DNA from: an uncultured Phascolarctobacterium sp.
GTDB taxonomy: Bacteria > Bacillota > Negativicutes > Acidaminococcales > Acidaminococcaceae
Length of the DNA stretch: 64,000 nucleotides
Assembly (NCBI GenBank): GCA_949285135.1
Contig: CASDXO010000008.1
Coordinates: 186,001 to 250,000 of the forward strand
Direction of reading: 5' to 3'
Position 1 is the stretch's first letter, and each line of letters begins with the position of its first letter. Made by a program: the position numbers and the translations under genes. A model generated the notes under the pieces. It was not told the DNA's origin. It worked only from the letters and a program-made list of their open reading frames with translations, and ran no database searches. Shown here in pieces: positions 29,310 through 38,754 of the stretch.

Positions 29310-30032
29310 TTATAAACGCTCATTAAGAATATCAGCAGCCGCACATAACGCTGCAATCATTGCGCTTGGTCTGGGCGGACATCCCGGAACTGTTATATCG
29401 ACCGGTACAATGTCGGCAGCACTGCCACAAATCGCATACGTGCTGCCATATGTAGCACCACCGCAGGCACAGGCACCACAGGCCATAACCAGCTTAGGTT
29501 CCGGCATGGCCTCATACGTCATGCGAAGAGCCTGCTCCAGATTACGTGTTACCACCCCTGTTACCATGAGCATATCTGCATGTCTGGGTGAAGCTACAAA
29601 AGCTATACCAAAACGATGCAAATCATATATAGGATTACTTAAAGCTCCCATTTCAAAATCACAGGCGTTACAGCTACCTGCATCAAGATGACGAACGTGC
29701 AATGATCTGCCTAATTTAGCAGTAATCATCTCACCTATCTGTACTTGCGTTTCTGTAAGTATACTGCCAAGTACTTCTTTATTACCATGCTGCAGTGCTC
29801 CCTGCATACAGGCTTCTACACACCGACCGCAGAAAATACATTTTTTATAATCTACTTCAGGCTTGCCATTAATCATCGTAATGGCCTGAACAGGACATAT
29901 CTCAGCACATTTACCGCAGCAGTCACAACTGTTTGAACATTGCAGCTGCCCTCTCATCCTGTTATGCCCGGTAAAAGAAATATTCTCTGTTACAATTCTT
30001 TTAGCTAAGATAGCTTCTATCATTTTCAGCAT
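29310..30032 (-). CDS. hyfI: Group 4 hydrogenase: ferredoxin-small subunit fusion (HyfH+HyfI-like)
   Basis: This 240-residue protein fuses two subunits that are separate in Escherichia coli. Residues 30-80 form a polyferredoxin-like domain with two [4Fe-4S] motifs (CDCCGKCAEICP and CIFCGRCVEAC). From about 105 it is the small subunit (NuoB/HyfI type) holding the proximal cluster, with Cys in GSCNACDFEMG, ACGACACGG and VPGCPPRPS. It passes electrons between a soluble donor and the catalytic subunit encoded just upstream. It is the last gene of the six-gene operon. The symbol names the larger half; the N-terminal part corresponds to HyfH/HycF. Confidence 0.85.
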   Translation of the reverse strand: MLKMIEAILAKRIVTENISFTGHNRMRGQLQCSNSCDCCGKCAEICPVQAITMINGKPEVDYKKCIFCGRCVEACMQGALQHGNKEVLGSILTETQVQIGEMITAKLGRSLHVRHLDAGSCNACDFEMGALSNPIYDLHRFGIAFVASPRHADMLMVTGVVTRNLEQALRMTYEAMPEPKLVMACGACACGGATYGSTYAICGSAADIVPVDITVPGCPPRPSAMIAALCAAADILNERL

Positions 30033-30043
30033 AACAGTTCCTC

Positions 30044-31549
30044 CTATCGGTCAAGGCATGCATAGCACAGCTCAAAGCTTTTATTAATCAGAGGAAAGTC
30101 TGGAATGATGTCACCCTGCACCGCTACTGTCAATGCAGGCCAGTTAGGATACGATGCAGAACGCACAAACAACCTGTCAATTTTTCCTGCTTCGTCCAAT
30201 ATAAGCCAGTGCAGGTTATCTCCACGGGCAGACTCACTTATACCCCAACTGCCTTCCAATGTTCTTAAGTTACCAAGGTCACAATGCAGCTCGCTTTCAG
30301 GTTCTTTTCTCAGCCTGCTGATTAACTGCTTTATCAGACGTATGCTTTCATATACCTCACCAACACGTACTTTAATACGAGCCTCTACGTCACCGGCAGT
30401 TTCAGTAATAACATTAAAGTCAAGTTCATCATATATACCAAAACCCATATCTTTCCTGCTGTCACGCAAACTGCCGCTGGCACGTGCACCTACACCGACC
30501 ATGGCCAGTTCAAAAGCCGTATTCTGCCGTATAATGCCGGTAGTGCGAATTCTGTTGACAAAATTATTTTGCTCCCACATGATGTGAACAATATCTTTAT
30601 ATTCTTTTTCCAGTTCTCGCAAAACATCGTCTATTTCTTCCATGCAGTGCTCGTCGACATCATGGTTTACACCGCCGGGAATAATCAATCCGCGCAAAAA
30701 TCTGTTGCCTGCCAGCATTTCATTTATCTGCATCAAGTATTCTTTCAGGCGGCTCCCCATACTGATAACAGGAGAAAACCCTACACCTGCACAGATATTA
30801 CCAGTATCACCAACATGATTATATAAACGTTCCATTTCAGCAGCCAATGTACGAATAAGCCATGCTCGTCTTGGTACCATGGCATCAGAAAGTTTTTCCA
30901 CTGCCTGACAAAAACTCAGGGTATTGGCAACACTGCAGGCACCGCAGATACGTTCCACTACAGGCAGTGCTTCCATGGGAGTTTTGCCTTCAACACTCTT
31001 TTCAATGCCACGGTGAGTATAAAACAGCCTGGCATCCAGCTGAAGCATTGCTTCACCAGCCTGACTGAAACGAAAATGTCCTGGTTCAATAATGCCGGCA
31101 TGAATAGGCCCGACAGGCACTTCGTATAATCCTTCGCCGCCGGAAGTAAGCATTTCGTACTGTCTGTTTCCTCTGACCTGAAAATCTACCGGATATTTTT
31201 TCAGTAACGGATGAAAATCTTCCGGAAACGATTCATGCAGTACCAACGGTCTAAGATCAGGATGCTCTCTTGGTATAAAACCAAACATATCATGCAGCTC
31301 ACGTTCATACCAGGCAGCCGCCGGCAGAATAGGCGTCAGAGAGGGATAGCTCAGGTCACTGTCCGCAGTAAATTCTGCTTTCAGAACATCCATATCTCTT
31401 TTTTCAGCATTATAAAACAAACAGTAAATAGCCAGCCCACCGCCATTCGGTGTTTCATCCGCACCAAACATGGCAGCCAGAGGATTTTTGCCTGCGGCAC
31501 TGAATATATTGGCAGCACCGCGTAAATTTTCCGGTTGTACCTGCAGCAC
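30044..31549 (-). CDS. hyfG: Group 4 [NiFe] hydrogenase large subunit, HyfG/HycE-like
   Basis: This 501-residue catalytic subunit has an N-terminal NuoC-like domain (about 1-125, with PAAAWYERELHDMFG) and a NuoD-like hydrogenase domain from GPIHAGIIEPGHFRFSQAGE on. The nickel ligands are ERICGACS at the L1 site and CYAC at the end. Two points differ from HycE. The usual His after L1 is Asn (ACSVAN). The C terminus stops directly at CYACLDR, with no extension for a maturation protease. The residue pair before the last Cys pair is EL rather than DP. It should reduce protons or oxidise H2 at the membrane arm encoded upstream. Confidence 0.87.
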   Translation of the reverse strand: MLQVQPENLRGAANIFSAAGKNPLAAMFGADETPNGGGLAIYCLFYNAEKRDMDVLKAEFTADSDLSYPSLTPILPAAAWYERELHDMFGFIPREHPDLRPLVLHESFPEDFHPLLKKYPVDFQVRGNRQYEMLTSGGEGLYEVPVGPIHAGIIEPGHFRFSQAGEAMLQLDARLFYTHRGIEKSVEGKTPMEALPVVERICGACSVANTLSFCQAVEKLSDAMVPRRAWLIRTLAAEMERLYNHVGDTGNICAGVGFSPVISMGSRLKEYLMQINEMLAGNRFLRGLIIPGGVNHDVDEHCMEEIDDVLRELEKEYKDIVHIMWEQNNFVNRIRTTGIIRQNTAFELAMVGVGARASGSLRDSRKDMGFGIYDELDFNVITETAGDVEARIKVRVGEVYESIRLIKQLISRLRKEPESELHCDLGNLRTLEGSWGISESARGDNLHWLILDEAGKIDRLFVRSASYPNWPALTVAVQGDIIPDFPLINKSFELCYACLDR

Positions 31550-31553
31550 GTTA

Positions 31554-33029
31554 TCACCTTCCTATTATCAATACCGCATGATTTAAAAGATTATTTATCC
31601 AGGGAATATTTTCAAACCCGGCACCAACAAAACACGTTAATAAAAGCAGTAATGCCAAAACAGGCGTATCAAGCCTGTCCAGCAAATCGCCCAGAGAAGG
31701 ACGGCGCGGCTGATCACACAACATACGCATACCATGGTAAAGGATGCCTATCAGTACTCCTGCCAATAAAATTATCAGCAGGCTGCCAACAAACCAATGT
31801 TCTTCTCTGAAAAGAGCCGTCAAAATATAAAACTTGCTGAAAAACAGCCCCATCGGCGGCAGTCCAAGTATTCCCAGCATACTGATGAGCCACAGAGTGG
31901 CCGTATGAGGTACCTCTTTAATCATACCATGAATACGCATCAAATTTCTGGTCTGGTATTCCTGAATAATGGTACCAGCAACATAAAATAAGACAAATTT
32001 TATTAATGCATGGCTATACATATGCAGCATAACTGCTTTTAAAGAAAAAGCAGTGAATACACCTACACCAGCTACCATAATACCAATATTTTCCATGGAA
32101 GAATACGCCAAAATACGTTTTACGTCACGCTGGACAACAACAAACGGAACAGCAACTGCCACCGTCAGGACGGCAAAAAACAGCAGCATACTGCTCATCA
32201 TCTCAACTCCTGCTGTCGGCAGAAGAATAACAAGATTGCGCAGCAGTACATATAAAGCGCAGCTGCATAAAGCTCCGGATAACATACCGCTGGTCAAAGA
32301 CGGTGCCTCAGCATAGGCATCCGGCAGCCAGGTGTGCATGGGAGCCATTCCAACCTTGGTCCCGTAGCCAATTAAAATAAATAAAAGTGCCATTTTTGTC
32401 AGCGATGAGTCAAGCACAGCCGCATGCTCATATAAATACAGCCAGCTGAGAGGATTGGCATTTCCCAGAGCATCAATCTGCGCATAATATAGTATCAAAG
32501 TACCTAAAAGAGCCAAACAGATGCCAACTGTACAAACCATAATATATTTCCATGTCGCTTCCAGTGCGCTGCGAGTAAATTTAAAGGAAATCAGTAAGGC
32601 TGATATTAACGTAGTAGCCTCAATAGCAACCCACATCAGGCCAAGATTATTTACCAGCAGTACGATAAACATGGTCCAGACAAACATCTGCATCAAGGCA
32701 AAATATCTTCCAGTCTGCAGCTGTTCGTTTTTTAAAACACCACTTTTTTCTTCCCGTACCAGATAGGAACGCGCTGTCCAGGTTGCAGCCAAATAAAGCG
32801 TGGTAATGATAATCAATACCCAGCAGTTTAAGGCATCCAAATAGAAATACTCACTGTTAAAAGGACGGGCAGGATTAAATTGCTGCAGCAGCATATAAAC
32901 TAAAACTCCTACCCCTGAAGCTGTTATCCTGTGCAGCCAGTGTAAAGAAGTATTGGAAAACCTGCCGCTTAAAGCAAGCGCCGCACATAAAGGCGGAAGA
33001 CATAGCAGTGCATAAATAAGTTCCAGCAT
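31554..33029 (-). CDS. hyfF: Group 4 hydrogenase membrane subunit, HyfF-like (Mrp-type antiporter fold)
   Basis: This 491-residue polytopic protein (about 13-14 hydrophobic segments) belongs to the NuoL/M/N and MrpA/D antiporter-like family. Conserved features are a Glu in LMWVAIEATTLISALLISFK, a Lys in GTKVGMAPMHTWLPDAYAEA and AYSSMENIGIMVAGV. These make the charged axis used for proton transfer. The product should pump protons in the membrane arm of the hydrogenase. It lies directly between hyfE-like and hyfG-like genes with 4-base gaps. Confidence 0.88.
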   Translation of the reverse strand: MLELIYALLCLPPLCAALALSGRFSNTSLHWLHRITASGVGVLVYMLLQQFNPARPFNSEYFYLDALNCWVLIIITTLYLAATWTARSYLVREEKSGVLKNEQLQTGRYFALMQMFVWTMFIVLLVNNLGLMWVAIEATTLISALLISFKFTRSALEATWKYIMVCTVGICLALLGTLILYYAQIDALGNANPLSWLYLYEHAAVLDSSLTKMALLFILIGYGTKVGMAPMHTWLPDAYAEAPSLTSGMLSGALCSCALYVLLRNLVILLPTAGVEMMSSMLLFFAVLTVAVAVPFVVVQRDVKRILAYSSMENIGIMVAGVGVFTAFSLKAVMLHMYSHALIKFVLFYVAGTIIQEYQTRNLMRIHGMIKEVPHTATLWLISMLGILGLPPMGLFFSKFYILTALFREEHWFVGSLLIILLAGVLIGILYHGMRMLCDQPRRPSLGDLLDRLDTPVLALLLLLTCFVGAGFENIPWINNLLNHAVLIIGR

Positions 33030-33033
33030 CTTC

Positions 33034-33663
33034 TCACCCTTTCAGCTTTCTCAAAACATTAGTATCCGTTGTTTTAAAGGACAGTCGCAGACGCGATGTA
33101 AGGATAACCAAAATAACTACGGCAATCAGCACATCCAGAAAAATGCCAAGTTCAATTATCAGCGGCAACCCTTCAGTCATGATAAGTCCCAGAAGATAGA
33201 TACCATTTTCCATAGTGATTAGCCCTATCATCTGCATTATGGCACGACTGCGCATAACAATAAGCGTCAGCCCCGTCATAATCATGAACATTGATGAAGC
33301 AACAATGTCACGTCCCTGAGATCCCGGCAGCAAACTGTCAAGTACTACATAACTGAGAGCCAGGAAACATGCTGCCGCCGCAGTAGAATAATTTACATTA
33401 ATATCACTGGCAATTTCTTTTTCATCACTGAGCTGCCGTACTACCTTTAAAATAGCGTATGGAATAAAGATAACTTTAACAGCAATTGTCAAAACTCCAG
33501 GTAAAAATGCATGCCATCCACCGCCATGGCTCATGCCAACGACCAGACACGCAGCAGCAATAAGGGCAGACTGAACACTAAGGCAGAAAATTCCGCGTTT
33601 TAAATCCATAATACGCGTCTGCAGAAAAACGATAAACATCAGTGTTACTACTAAAAATTCCAC
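33034..33663 (-). CDS. hyfE: Group 4 hydrogenase membrane subunit, HyfE-like
   Basis: This 209-residue protein has about six hydrophobic segments and a central polar loop (QLSDEKEIASDINVNYSTAA). It ends with a basic cytoplasmic tail (RLRLSFKTTDTNVLRKLKG). Size, hydropathy and gene order match HyfE of hydrogenase-4, a NuoK-like component of the membrane arm. The N terminus (TRIMDLKRGIFCLSVQSAL) is also typical. The GTAAACTGTGG region ahead of the start is adjacent to the hyfC-like stop, and co-transcription is evident. Confidence 0.82.
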   Translation of the reverse strand: MEFLVVTLMFIVFLQTRIMDLKRGIFCLSVQSALIAAACLVVGMSHGGGWHAFLPGVLTIAVKVIFIPYAILKVVRQLSDEKEIASDINVNYSTAAAACFLALSYVVLDSLLPGSQGRDIVASSMFMIMTGLTLIVMRSRAIMQMIGLITMENGIYLLGLIMTEGLPLIIELGIFLDVLIAVVILVILTSRLRLSFKTTDTNVLRKLKG

Positions 33664-33674
33664 AGTTTACCTCC

Positions 33675-34559
33675 TTACTGCGCTGCAATAGCCAGCAGCA
33701 GCATAATACCGGCAGCAGCTAAATACACGCGTACCTTAAATAATCGCATCTTATTATTTAAGGTTTCCACTACAGCAACAAGAGCAGCAGAAACAATTAC
33801 CTTCAACAGTACCGGAATATCCAGCGGCAAATACAGCATGGAGAACAAAAGCAAAAATATCAGCAGTTTCAGCTGACTTGCCCAGTGAATAAGAGCCAGC
33901 AAGCGTCCTGAATATTCCAATGTCATACATTCATGAATCATTGTAAGTTCCAGATGGGTATCCGGATTATCTACCGGTATACGGCTGTTTTCTGCCAGCA
34001 ATACCAAAAAGAAAGCTAAGCAGGTCAAAACTCCGGCAACAGTAAGATTAACTTCACTGGGATCAAGTGACATTCCCCCCAGAAAAGTACTTCCTGTATG
34101 CAACACATTAGACAAAACAGCCAGCATTATAACAGGTTCAACAAAAGCCGCAACATATATTTCTCTGCTGCCGCCCATGCCGCCAAAAGCAGTCGCAGCA
34201 TCGAGAGATGAGAGCGCCATGAAAAAACGCCCTACAGCCATTATATACACAAATACAAACACATCTCCAAAAGATGCCTGCCCCCCGAATAAATTTGGCA
34301 GCATACAGGCAGCAGCTACTGTAGAAGCAAAATATACGCAGGGTGCAGCAAGAAAAATGATGCTCGTATACGGTGTCACAAAAGTTGGTTTACGCCACCA
34401 TTTATATAGGTCAAAATATTCCTGCAAAATACTCGAACCAACTCTGTTCTGCATAAAGGCTTTCAGTTTCTTAATAATACCTGCAATAAGCGGAGCAGTA
34501 AACAGCAGTAATACAGTCTGCAGCAGGCAATAACCAAAATCATTATAACTATTCATCAT
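33675..34559 (-). CDS. hyfC: Group 4 hydrogenase membrane anchor, HyfC/HycD-like (NuoH family)
   Basis: This 294-residue protein has about eight hydrophobic segments and the NuoH/HycD signatures. These are the amphipathic loop RVGSSILQEYFDLYKWWRKP and ENSRIPVDNPDTHLELTMIH, with the acidic residues that face the quinone-like or proton-access cavity. It connects the soluble hydrogenase module to the antiporter-like subunits. Its start overlaps the hyfB-like stop (ATGATG), so translation is coupled. Confidence 0.9.
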   Translation of the reverse strand: MMNSYNDFGYCLLQTVLLLFTAPLIAGIIKKLKAFMQNRVGSSILQEYFDLYKWWRKPTFVTPYTSIIFLAAPCVYFASTVAAACMLPNLFGGQASFGDVFVFVYIMAVGRFFMALSSLDAATAFGGMGGSREIYVAAFVEPVIMLAVLSNVLHTGSTFLGGMSLDPSEVNLTVAGVLTCLAFFLVLLAENSRIPVDNPDTHLELTMIHECMTLEYSGRLLALIHWASQLKLLIFLLLFSMLYLPLDIPVLLKVIVSAALVAVVETLNNKMRLFKVRVYLAAAGIMLLLAIAAQ

Positions 34560-36541
34560 TTATATATTGCCCCCCAAATCAACACTGCAATCATCGCCGC
34601 CATAACATAGCTTACATACAATCTTACACTGCCCTGCTGCAGTCGGCGCAGAAACGCCGATGATACAACAAAATATTTCTGCAACGGCAGATAAAGTTTT
34701 TCTGTAATCATATCGGGAATTTCCAGTTTATAAGACAATAAACGCCCAAAATACGGATGATCTTTACGTACATAAGAAACTTCACGCTTAGGCTTCAGCA
34801 AATAATCAAAAGCTCGTCGCAGCGGCTTGGAAAAACCAGTTGCCGAATACTGCTGTCGCGCAGTCGGCTCTGTACCGCAATTCCAGGTAATACTGCTGCT
34901 GACATATCTTTTTTGCGTCATGTGCACAACAACAACAAAGCACAGCACTGTAAGCACTGCAAACAACAGCAGCATATTACCGTAAGCAAGCAAGAGCTCT
35001 CCTCCGCTCTGCAACACATCAGCAATACCCGGCATATACACCGCTGTATCAGCGGGCAGTACCCTTCCCAACATAGTCAGCAATGGTGCCGGATAAATGC
35101 CCACCGTCAAAACTAAAACTGTGCTTATACCCATTGCCAGTAACATAAATCTGTCAGCTTCATGTGCCTCCTGTGCCTGTATGCTGCGTGCTCTGCCCAA
35201 AAAAGCAATACCAAAAAAGCGTACAAAACAGCCTAAAGCTAACGCCCCTGTTAAGCCAAGTAAAATAAAAGCCACAGAAGACCATAAACGTATATCCTGC
35301 CCATAACTGGTAGAAGCCAGTGTAATAAAGCTTTGCAGCGTCATCCATTCACCAATGAAGCCATTAGTCAGCGGCAAAGCCGCAAGTGCCATACAACCGA
35401 CAAAACAAAAAGCCCCTGTATACGGCAGTTTTTTCAGCAAACCACCAAATAATTCAAGATTTTTGCTGCCAGTAGCATGCATAATACTGCCGGCACTCAT
35501 AAACATCAGTACTTTAATGACGGAATGATTATAGCAGTGTACCAACGCTGCCATAAAACCTATAGTCCCCCAGTTATTGCCAGCTGTTACCTGCAGCAGC
35601 ATGCCGCAGCCAAAAGCAGCAAAAATAATGCCCATATTTTCTACGGAAGAATAAGCAAGAATCCTTTTAATGTCAGTTTCCATCTGCGCGTACAGAACGC
35701 CTAAAAATGCAGAAATAAGTCCTGCCAGCATTACTAAGATACACCACCAGTAATTCCATACAGGCACAAACGAGAATACAAAGCGACCAAAGCCATATAA
35801 AGCTATTTTCAGCATAACGCCGCTCATTAATGCGGAAACATGGCTTGGTGCAGCCGGATGCGCATTAGGCAGCCATACATGCAGCGGCACAAGTCCTGCT
35901 TTCAGAGCAAAACCGATAAAAGCAGCCACAAATACAACACTTCGCATTCCGTCAGCAAGTGTATTATTAGCCATATCAGCAAAAGCAAAAGAACTGCTGT
36001 GCGTTCCGGTTAGCAGAAAAGCAATCATAATAGCCGCCGTACCAATATGGGTCATTACCAAATACTGATAAGCAGCATTCCAGGTAACACGTTTTTCTGC
36101 TTCATGATTGACAAGCAGAAAAGAAGCTACAGCCATTACTTCCCAGAAAAAAAGAAAACTGAAAGCATCTCCCGCCAGTATTACAAAAACCATGGAACCA
36201 AGAAATAAATTCCATAAAGCACCCAGCATTCTAAGCCTTTTACCAAGATAACTCAGGGCATATCCCGCACCGTAAATGCTGGTAATAACTCCGGCACAGC
36301 CAGTAAGAAGCAGAAAGGCTGCACTCCATTTATCTCCCGTTAACGAATATGAACCCCAGCGCAAAGACTCTGTCTGCACAAAATCAAAAAGAATGAGCCC
36401 TGCCCCATATGCTGTGAGTGCACTGCCAAATATGGCAGCCAAGCTTGCCGTATAATGCGCTCCTTTTTGCCATCTATGTGGAAACAGCAGCGTAATTATG
36501 CCTATACTGTAACATAACGCTGCCAAGAAAAACAGATTCAT
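34556..36541 (-). CDS. hyfB: Group 4 hydrogenase membrane subunit, HyfB/HycC-like
   Basis: This protein of about 661 residues is the largest NuoL-like subunit, first in the operon. It has about 15 hydrophobic segments. Conserved elements are FFWEVMAVASFLLV with the key Glu, GFALKAGLVPLHVWLPNAHP with the Lys, and AYSSVENMGIIFAAFG. A soluble loop and a final membrane segment close the C terminus. It should take part in ion translocation coupled to hydrogen turnover. The ATG at 36541 has GGGGG seven bases ahead and is preferred over the TTG at 36556. The promoter lies 50-75 bases upstream. Confidence 0.9.
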   Translation of the reverse strand: MNLFFLAALCYSIGIITLLFPHRWQKGAHYTASLAAIFGSALTAYGAGLILFDFVQTESLRWGSYSLTGDKWSAAFLLLTGCAGVITSIYGAGYALSYLGKRLRMLGALWNLFLGSMVFVILAGDAFSFLFFWEVMAVASFLLVNHEAEKRVTWNAAYQYLVMTHIGTAAIMIAFLLTGTHSSSFAFADMANNTLADGMRSVVFVAAFIGFALKAGLVPLHVWLPNAHPAAPSHVSALMSGVMLKIALYGFGRFVFSFVPVWNYWWCILVMLAGLISAFLGVLYAQMETDIKRILAYSSVENMGIIFAAFGCGMLLQVTAGNNWGTIGFMAALVHCYNHSVIKVLMFMSAGSIMHATGSKNLELFGGLLKKLPYTGAFCFVGCMALAALPLTNGFIGEWMTLQSFITLASTSYGQDIRLWSSVAFILLGLTGALALGCFVRFFGIAFLGRARSIQAQEAHEADRFMLLAMGISTVLVLTVGIYPAPLLTMLGRVLPADTAVYMPGIADVLQSGGELLLAYGNMLLLFAVLTVLCFVVVVHMTQKRYVSSSITWNCGTEPTARQQYSATGFSKPLRRAFDYLLKPKREVSYVRKDHPYFGRLLSYKLEIPDMITEKLYLPLQKYFVVSSAFLRRLQQGSVRLYVSYVMAAMIAVLIWGAIYK

Positions 36542-36588
36542 CGTAATCCCCCGCAAAATTATTTGTTCACAATTATGACATATTTTAT

Positions 36589-36617
36589 ATTATAGCATTT
36601 TTAAAATTACCTGCCAA
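36589..36617 (-). promoter_or_regulatory. Promoter of the hydrogenase operon
   Basis: TTGGCA at 36617-36612, 17 bases, TATAAT at 36594-36589. Downstream of it is AATTGTGAAC, a half-site resembling Rex or CRP/FNR boxes, but the second half is poor. Confidence 0.8.
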
Positions 36618-36654
36618 TCAAACAAAAAGATTTTCCTGTAATTTTACACAAAAT

Positions 36655-36681
36655 AAAAAAGACAGCTTGGCTGTCTTTTTT
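36655..36681. terminator. Bidirectional terminator between tctC-like gene and hydrogenase operon
   Basis: GACAGC, loop TTG, GCTGTC with A/T runs on both sides. It ends the leftward tctC-like transcript before the hydrogenase promoter. Confidence 0.85.
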
Positions 36682-36701
36682 ATTTAAGCTATCTACTTAT
36701 T

Positions 36702-37670
36702 TTATTGAGCAATCTGTAAATATTTCTGATACATTTCATGATCTTCCTGCATCATTTTATCACAATCTTCACCGATAATAACAGTCGGATCAATACCTTG
36801 TTTCATAAAATATTCCTTAAATTCTTTGGAATCACATACTTTCTTAGCTGCTTTACGCAAAGTTTCCAGTTTTTCTTTAGGAGTATCTTTAGGAGCAACC
36901 AGTGCCGCCCAGGCGCGGATAGTCATATCATGACCCAATTCTTTAAAAGTGGGTACATCAGGGTAAATCTGAGAACGTGAATCAGCCATAATCGCTAAAA
37001 TCTTCAGATTACCTGCATCTACCTGACTTTTGAATACAGAAGGATCAGCCAGAGTTGCATCAATGTGTTTACCAGCAAGCGCTGCAGCTATATCAGCGGA
37101 ACCTTTCGGATAAGGAACATGTTTCAGCTGTACACCGAATTCATCTTCAAAGGATAATGCCGCAATATGCCAAATAGCACCAATACCGGAGTTACCCATT
37201 TGTACTTTGCCGGGATTAGCTTTAGCATAAGCAACAAATTCATCCAGACTGTTGTAAGGAGCTTCCGCAGGAACAATCAACGCAGCCGGAGCCGCAATAG
37301 GAGCACAGATAGAAGCATAGTCTTTATAAGTATTTTTGCACTTGCCCTGATGCGGGAACATTGCCAGTTCTACTGTTACCATGCCAAGAGTATGTCCGTC
37401 AGGTTTAGCATTAGCCAATTCTACCATACCGGTAACGCCGCCTCCGTCAGGCTTATTTACAGGCACAAATTTACTGCCGGGCAGTTCTTTTTGCATCATC
37501 TGCACCAGGCCTCTTGCCGATACATCTGTACCGCCTCCGGGAGCCTTAGGAATAATAACGCTGATATCCCCGTCAGCAGGATAAGCTGCTTTTTTGCTGT
37601 CACCACCGCAGCCGGCAATCATCATTGTCATAATCACCAATGACAAGAGCACGAATAAAAATTTTTTCAT
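36702..37670 (-). CDS. Tripartite tricarboxylate transporter solute-binding lipoprotein (TctC family)
   Basis: This 322-residue protein has a lipoprotein signal (hydrophobic core then MMIAGCGG, with Cys21 as lipid site). The TctC/Bug fold has typical markers: IIPKAPGGGTDVSARGL near the start, NKPDGGGVTGM, and HVPYPKGSADIAAALAGKHI in the second lobe. It binds carboxylic acids outside the membrane and delivers them to a TctAB permease. No TctA or TctB gene is beside it; a TctA-like permease appears only at the far end of the window. It follows a sialidase-like gene by 39 bases, so both may share the promoter near 38,770. Confidence 0.9.
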   Translation of the reverse strand: MKKFLFVLLSLVIMTMMIAGCGGDSKKAAYPADGDISVIIPKAPGGGTDVSARGLVQMMQKELPGSKFVPVNKPDGGGVTGMVELANAKPDGHTLGMVTVELAMFPHQGKCKNTYKDYASICAPIAAPAALIVPAEAPYNSLDEFVAYAKANPGKVQMGNSGIGAIWHIAALSFEDEFGVQLKHVPYPKGSADIAAALAGKHIDATLADPSVFKSQVDAGNLKILAIMADSRSQIYPDVPTFKELGHDMTIRAWAALVAPKDTPKEKLETLRKAAKKVCDSKEFKEYFMKQGIDPTVIIGEDCDKMMQEDHEMYQKYLQIAQ

Positions 37671-37709
37671 TATAACACCACTCCTCTATAAAAATTTTAT
37701 TAAAACCTT

Positions 37710-38717
37710 TCACAGTTCTGTTTTATTCAACCTGCAGCAGACAATGTTTTTACGCTGCCAGGTATAGGTAATGTCAATTCCCTCAGCATCCGCAATAATC
37801 GCCGGATAAGAAAACTCTCCAGCATCTGTTTCCAAATCAGTTATTTTCTGCCAGCTGCAACCATTGTCTGAAGATTTAAACAAACTCAGTGGTGACCTCA
37901 TCCCCCAGTTGGCTGCAACAGGATTACAAACTAAATACAAACAGCCGTCAAATGGTGCCTTGACAAGATCAATACCACTGTTATTATTGGGCATCTGCGT
38001 TGGATAGGCAGCAAGCCACGTCATACCGTTATCATCTGAATCACTGCGATATATGAAACCCTCACTGCTGCGCAGCAGCATATGTATCTTTCCAGGTGCA
38101 CTTTCCCAAAGAGCAGGCTGAATAACACCACGACCGTAAAATGACTGCATGCTTACAGCAATATCACTCTCGGCAGTTTTTTCGCCAGCCTTATACAATA
38201 AACCCTTTATGCCAATATCAGCTGACTTCTTCCAAGTGCGTCCGCCATCATCACTATAATCGGCGAACGCCTTCCACAGTCCTCGTTCCGTGGAACCCCC
38301 TGCTATAATTCTGCCATCTGTCAGCAGAATAGGCTTATTACGTACTGGTCCGCGCCCGCCGCTCTCATCACCTGCAACAAGCTCTGTCGATTCGCTCCAG
38401 CTTTCTCCTTCATCGTACGATTCCATAAACAGTGTTTTCCAATTGGAAATTTTCTGTCCTTCCTTAAAAAACAACATTATTTTGTCTTTTATCGCTAAAA
38501 GTACAGGGTTCCAATTTGCCTCCAACCCATTTGCCAGCTTGCAGGGACCAGACCAGTCTCCGTTATCATAACGACTGCACCAGACAGCAACATCGGCAGT
38601 TCCTTCTTTTCGACCGCCAAACCAGCAACATAACTTTTTACCAGCAGACAGTCTTAAAATTACAGAAGCATGACAAAAATCTGTAGGCAATTTTTCAATA
38701 ACAAATTGTTTCTGCAT
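37710..38717 (-). CDS. Sialidase/BNR-repeat family protein, cytoplasmic
   Basis: A protein of about 335 residues built as a beta-propeller with four Asp-box repeats: SYDEGESW, SDDGGRTW, SDDNGMTW and SSDNGCSW. The N-terminal strand and GRKEGTADVAVW fit the predicted-neuraminidase group. There is no signal peptide, so it should act in the cytoplasm on a small imported sugar acid or similar compound. True sialidase activity is uncertain, as the catalytic Arg triad was not traced. It precedes a carboxylate-binding lipoprotein gene, suggesting a common substrate. The start is uncertain (TTG 38723 or ATG 38717); neither has a strong ribosome site. Confidence 0.75.
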   Translation of the reverse strand: MQKQFVIEKLPTDFCHASVILRLSAGKKLCCWFGGRKEGTADVAVWCSRYDNGDWSGPCKLANGLEANWNPVLLAIKDKIMLFFKEGQKISNWKTLFMESYDEGESWSESTELVAGDESGGRGPVRNKPILLTDGRIIAGGSTERGLWKAFADYSDDGGRTWKKSADIGIKGLLYKAGEKTAESDIAVSMQSFYGRGVIQPALWESAPGKIHMLLRSSEGFIYRSDSDDNGMTWLAAYPTQMPNNNSGIDLVKAPFDGCLYLVCNPVAANWGMRSPLSLFKSSDNGCSWQKITDLETDAGEFSYPAIIADAEGIDITYTWQRKNIVCCRLNKTEL

Positions 38718-38754
38718 CAGCAAACACCATATTGTAAGATTTAATGTTGTATAT

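Noticed and set aside
29745-31810. Several plus-strand frames over the hydrogenase genes
   Set aside because: All are antisense shadows of hyfI/hyfG/hyfF-like genes without start signals.
36560-36590. Rex or FNR operator downstream of the hydrogenase promoter
   Set aside because: Only one half-site (TTGTGAA) is visible; the second half does not match.
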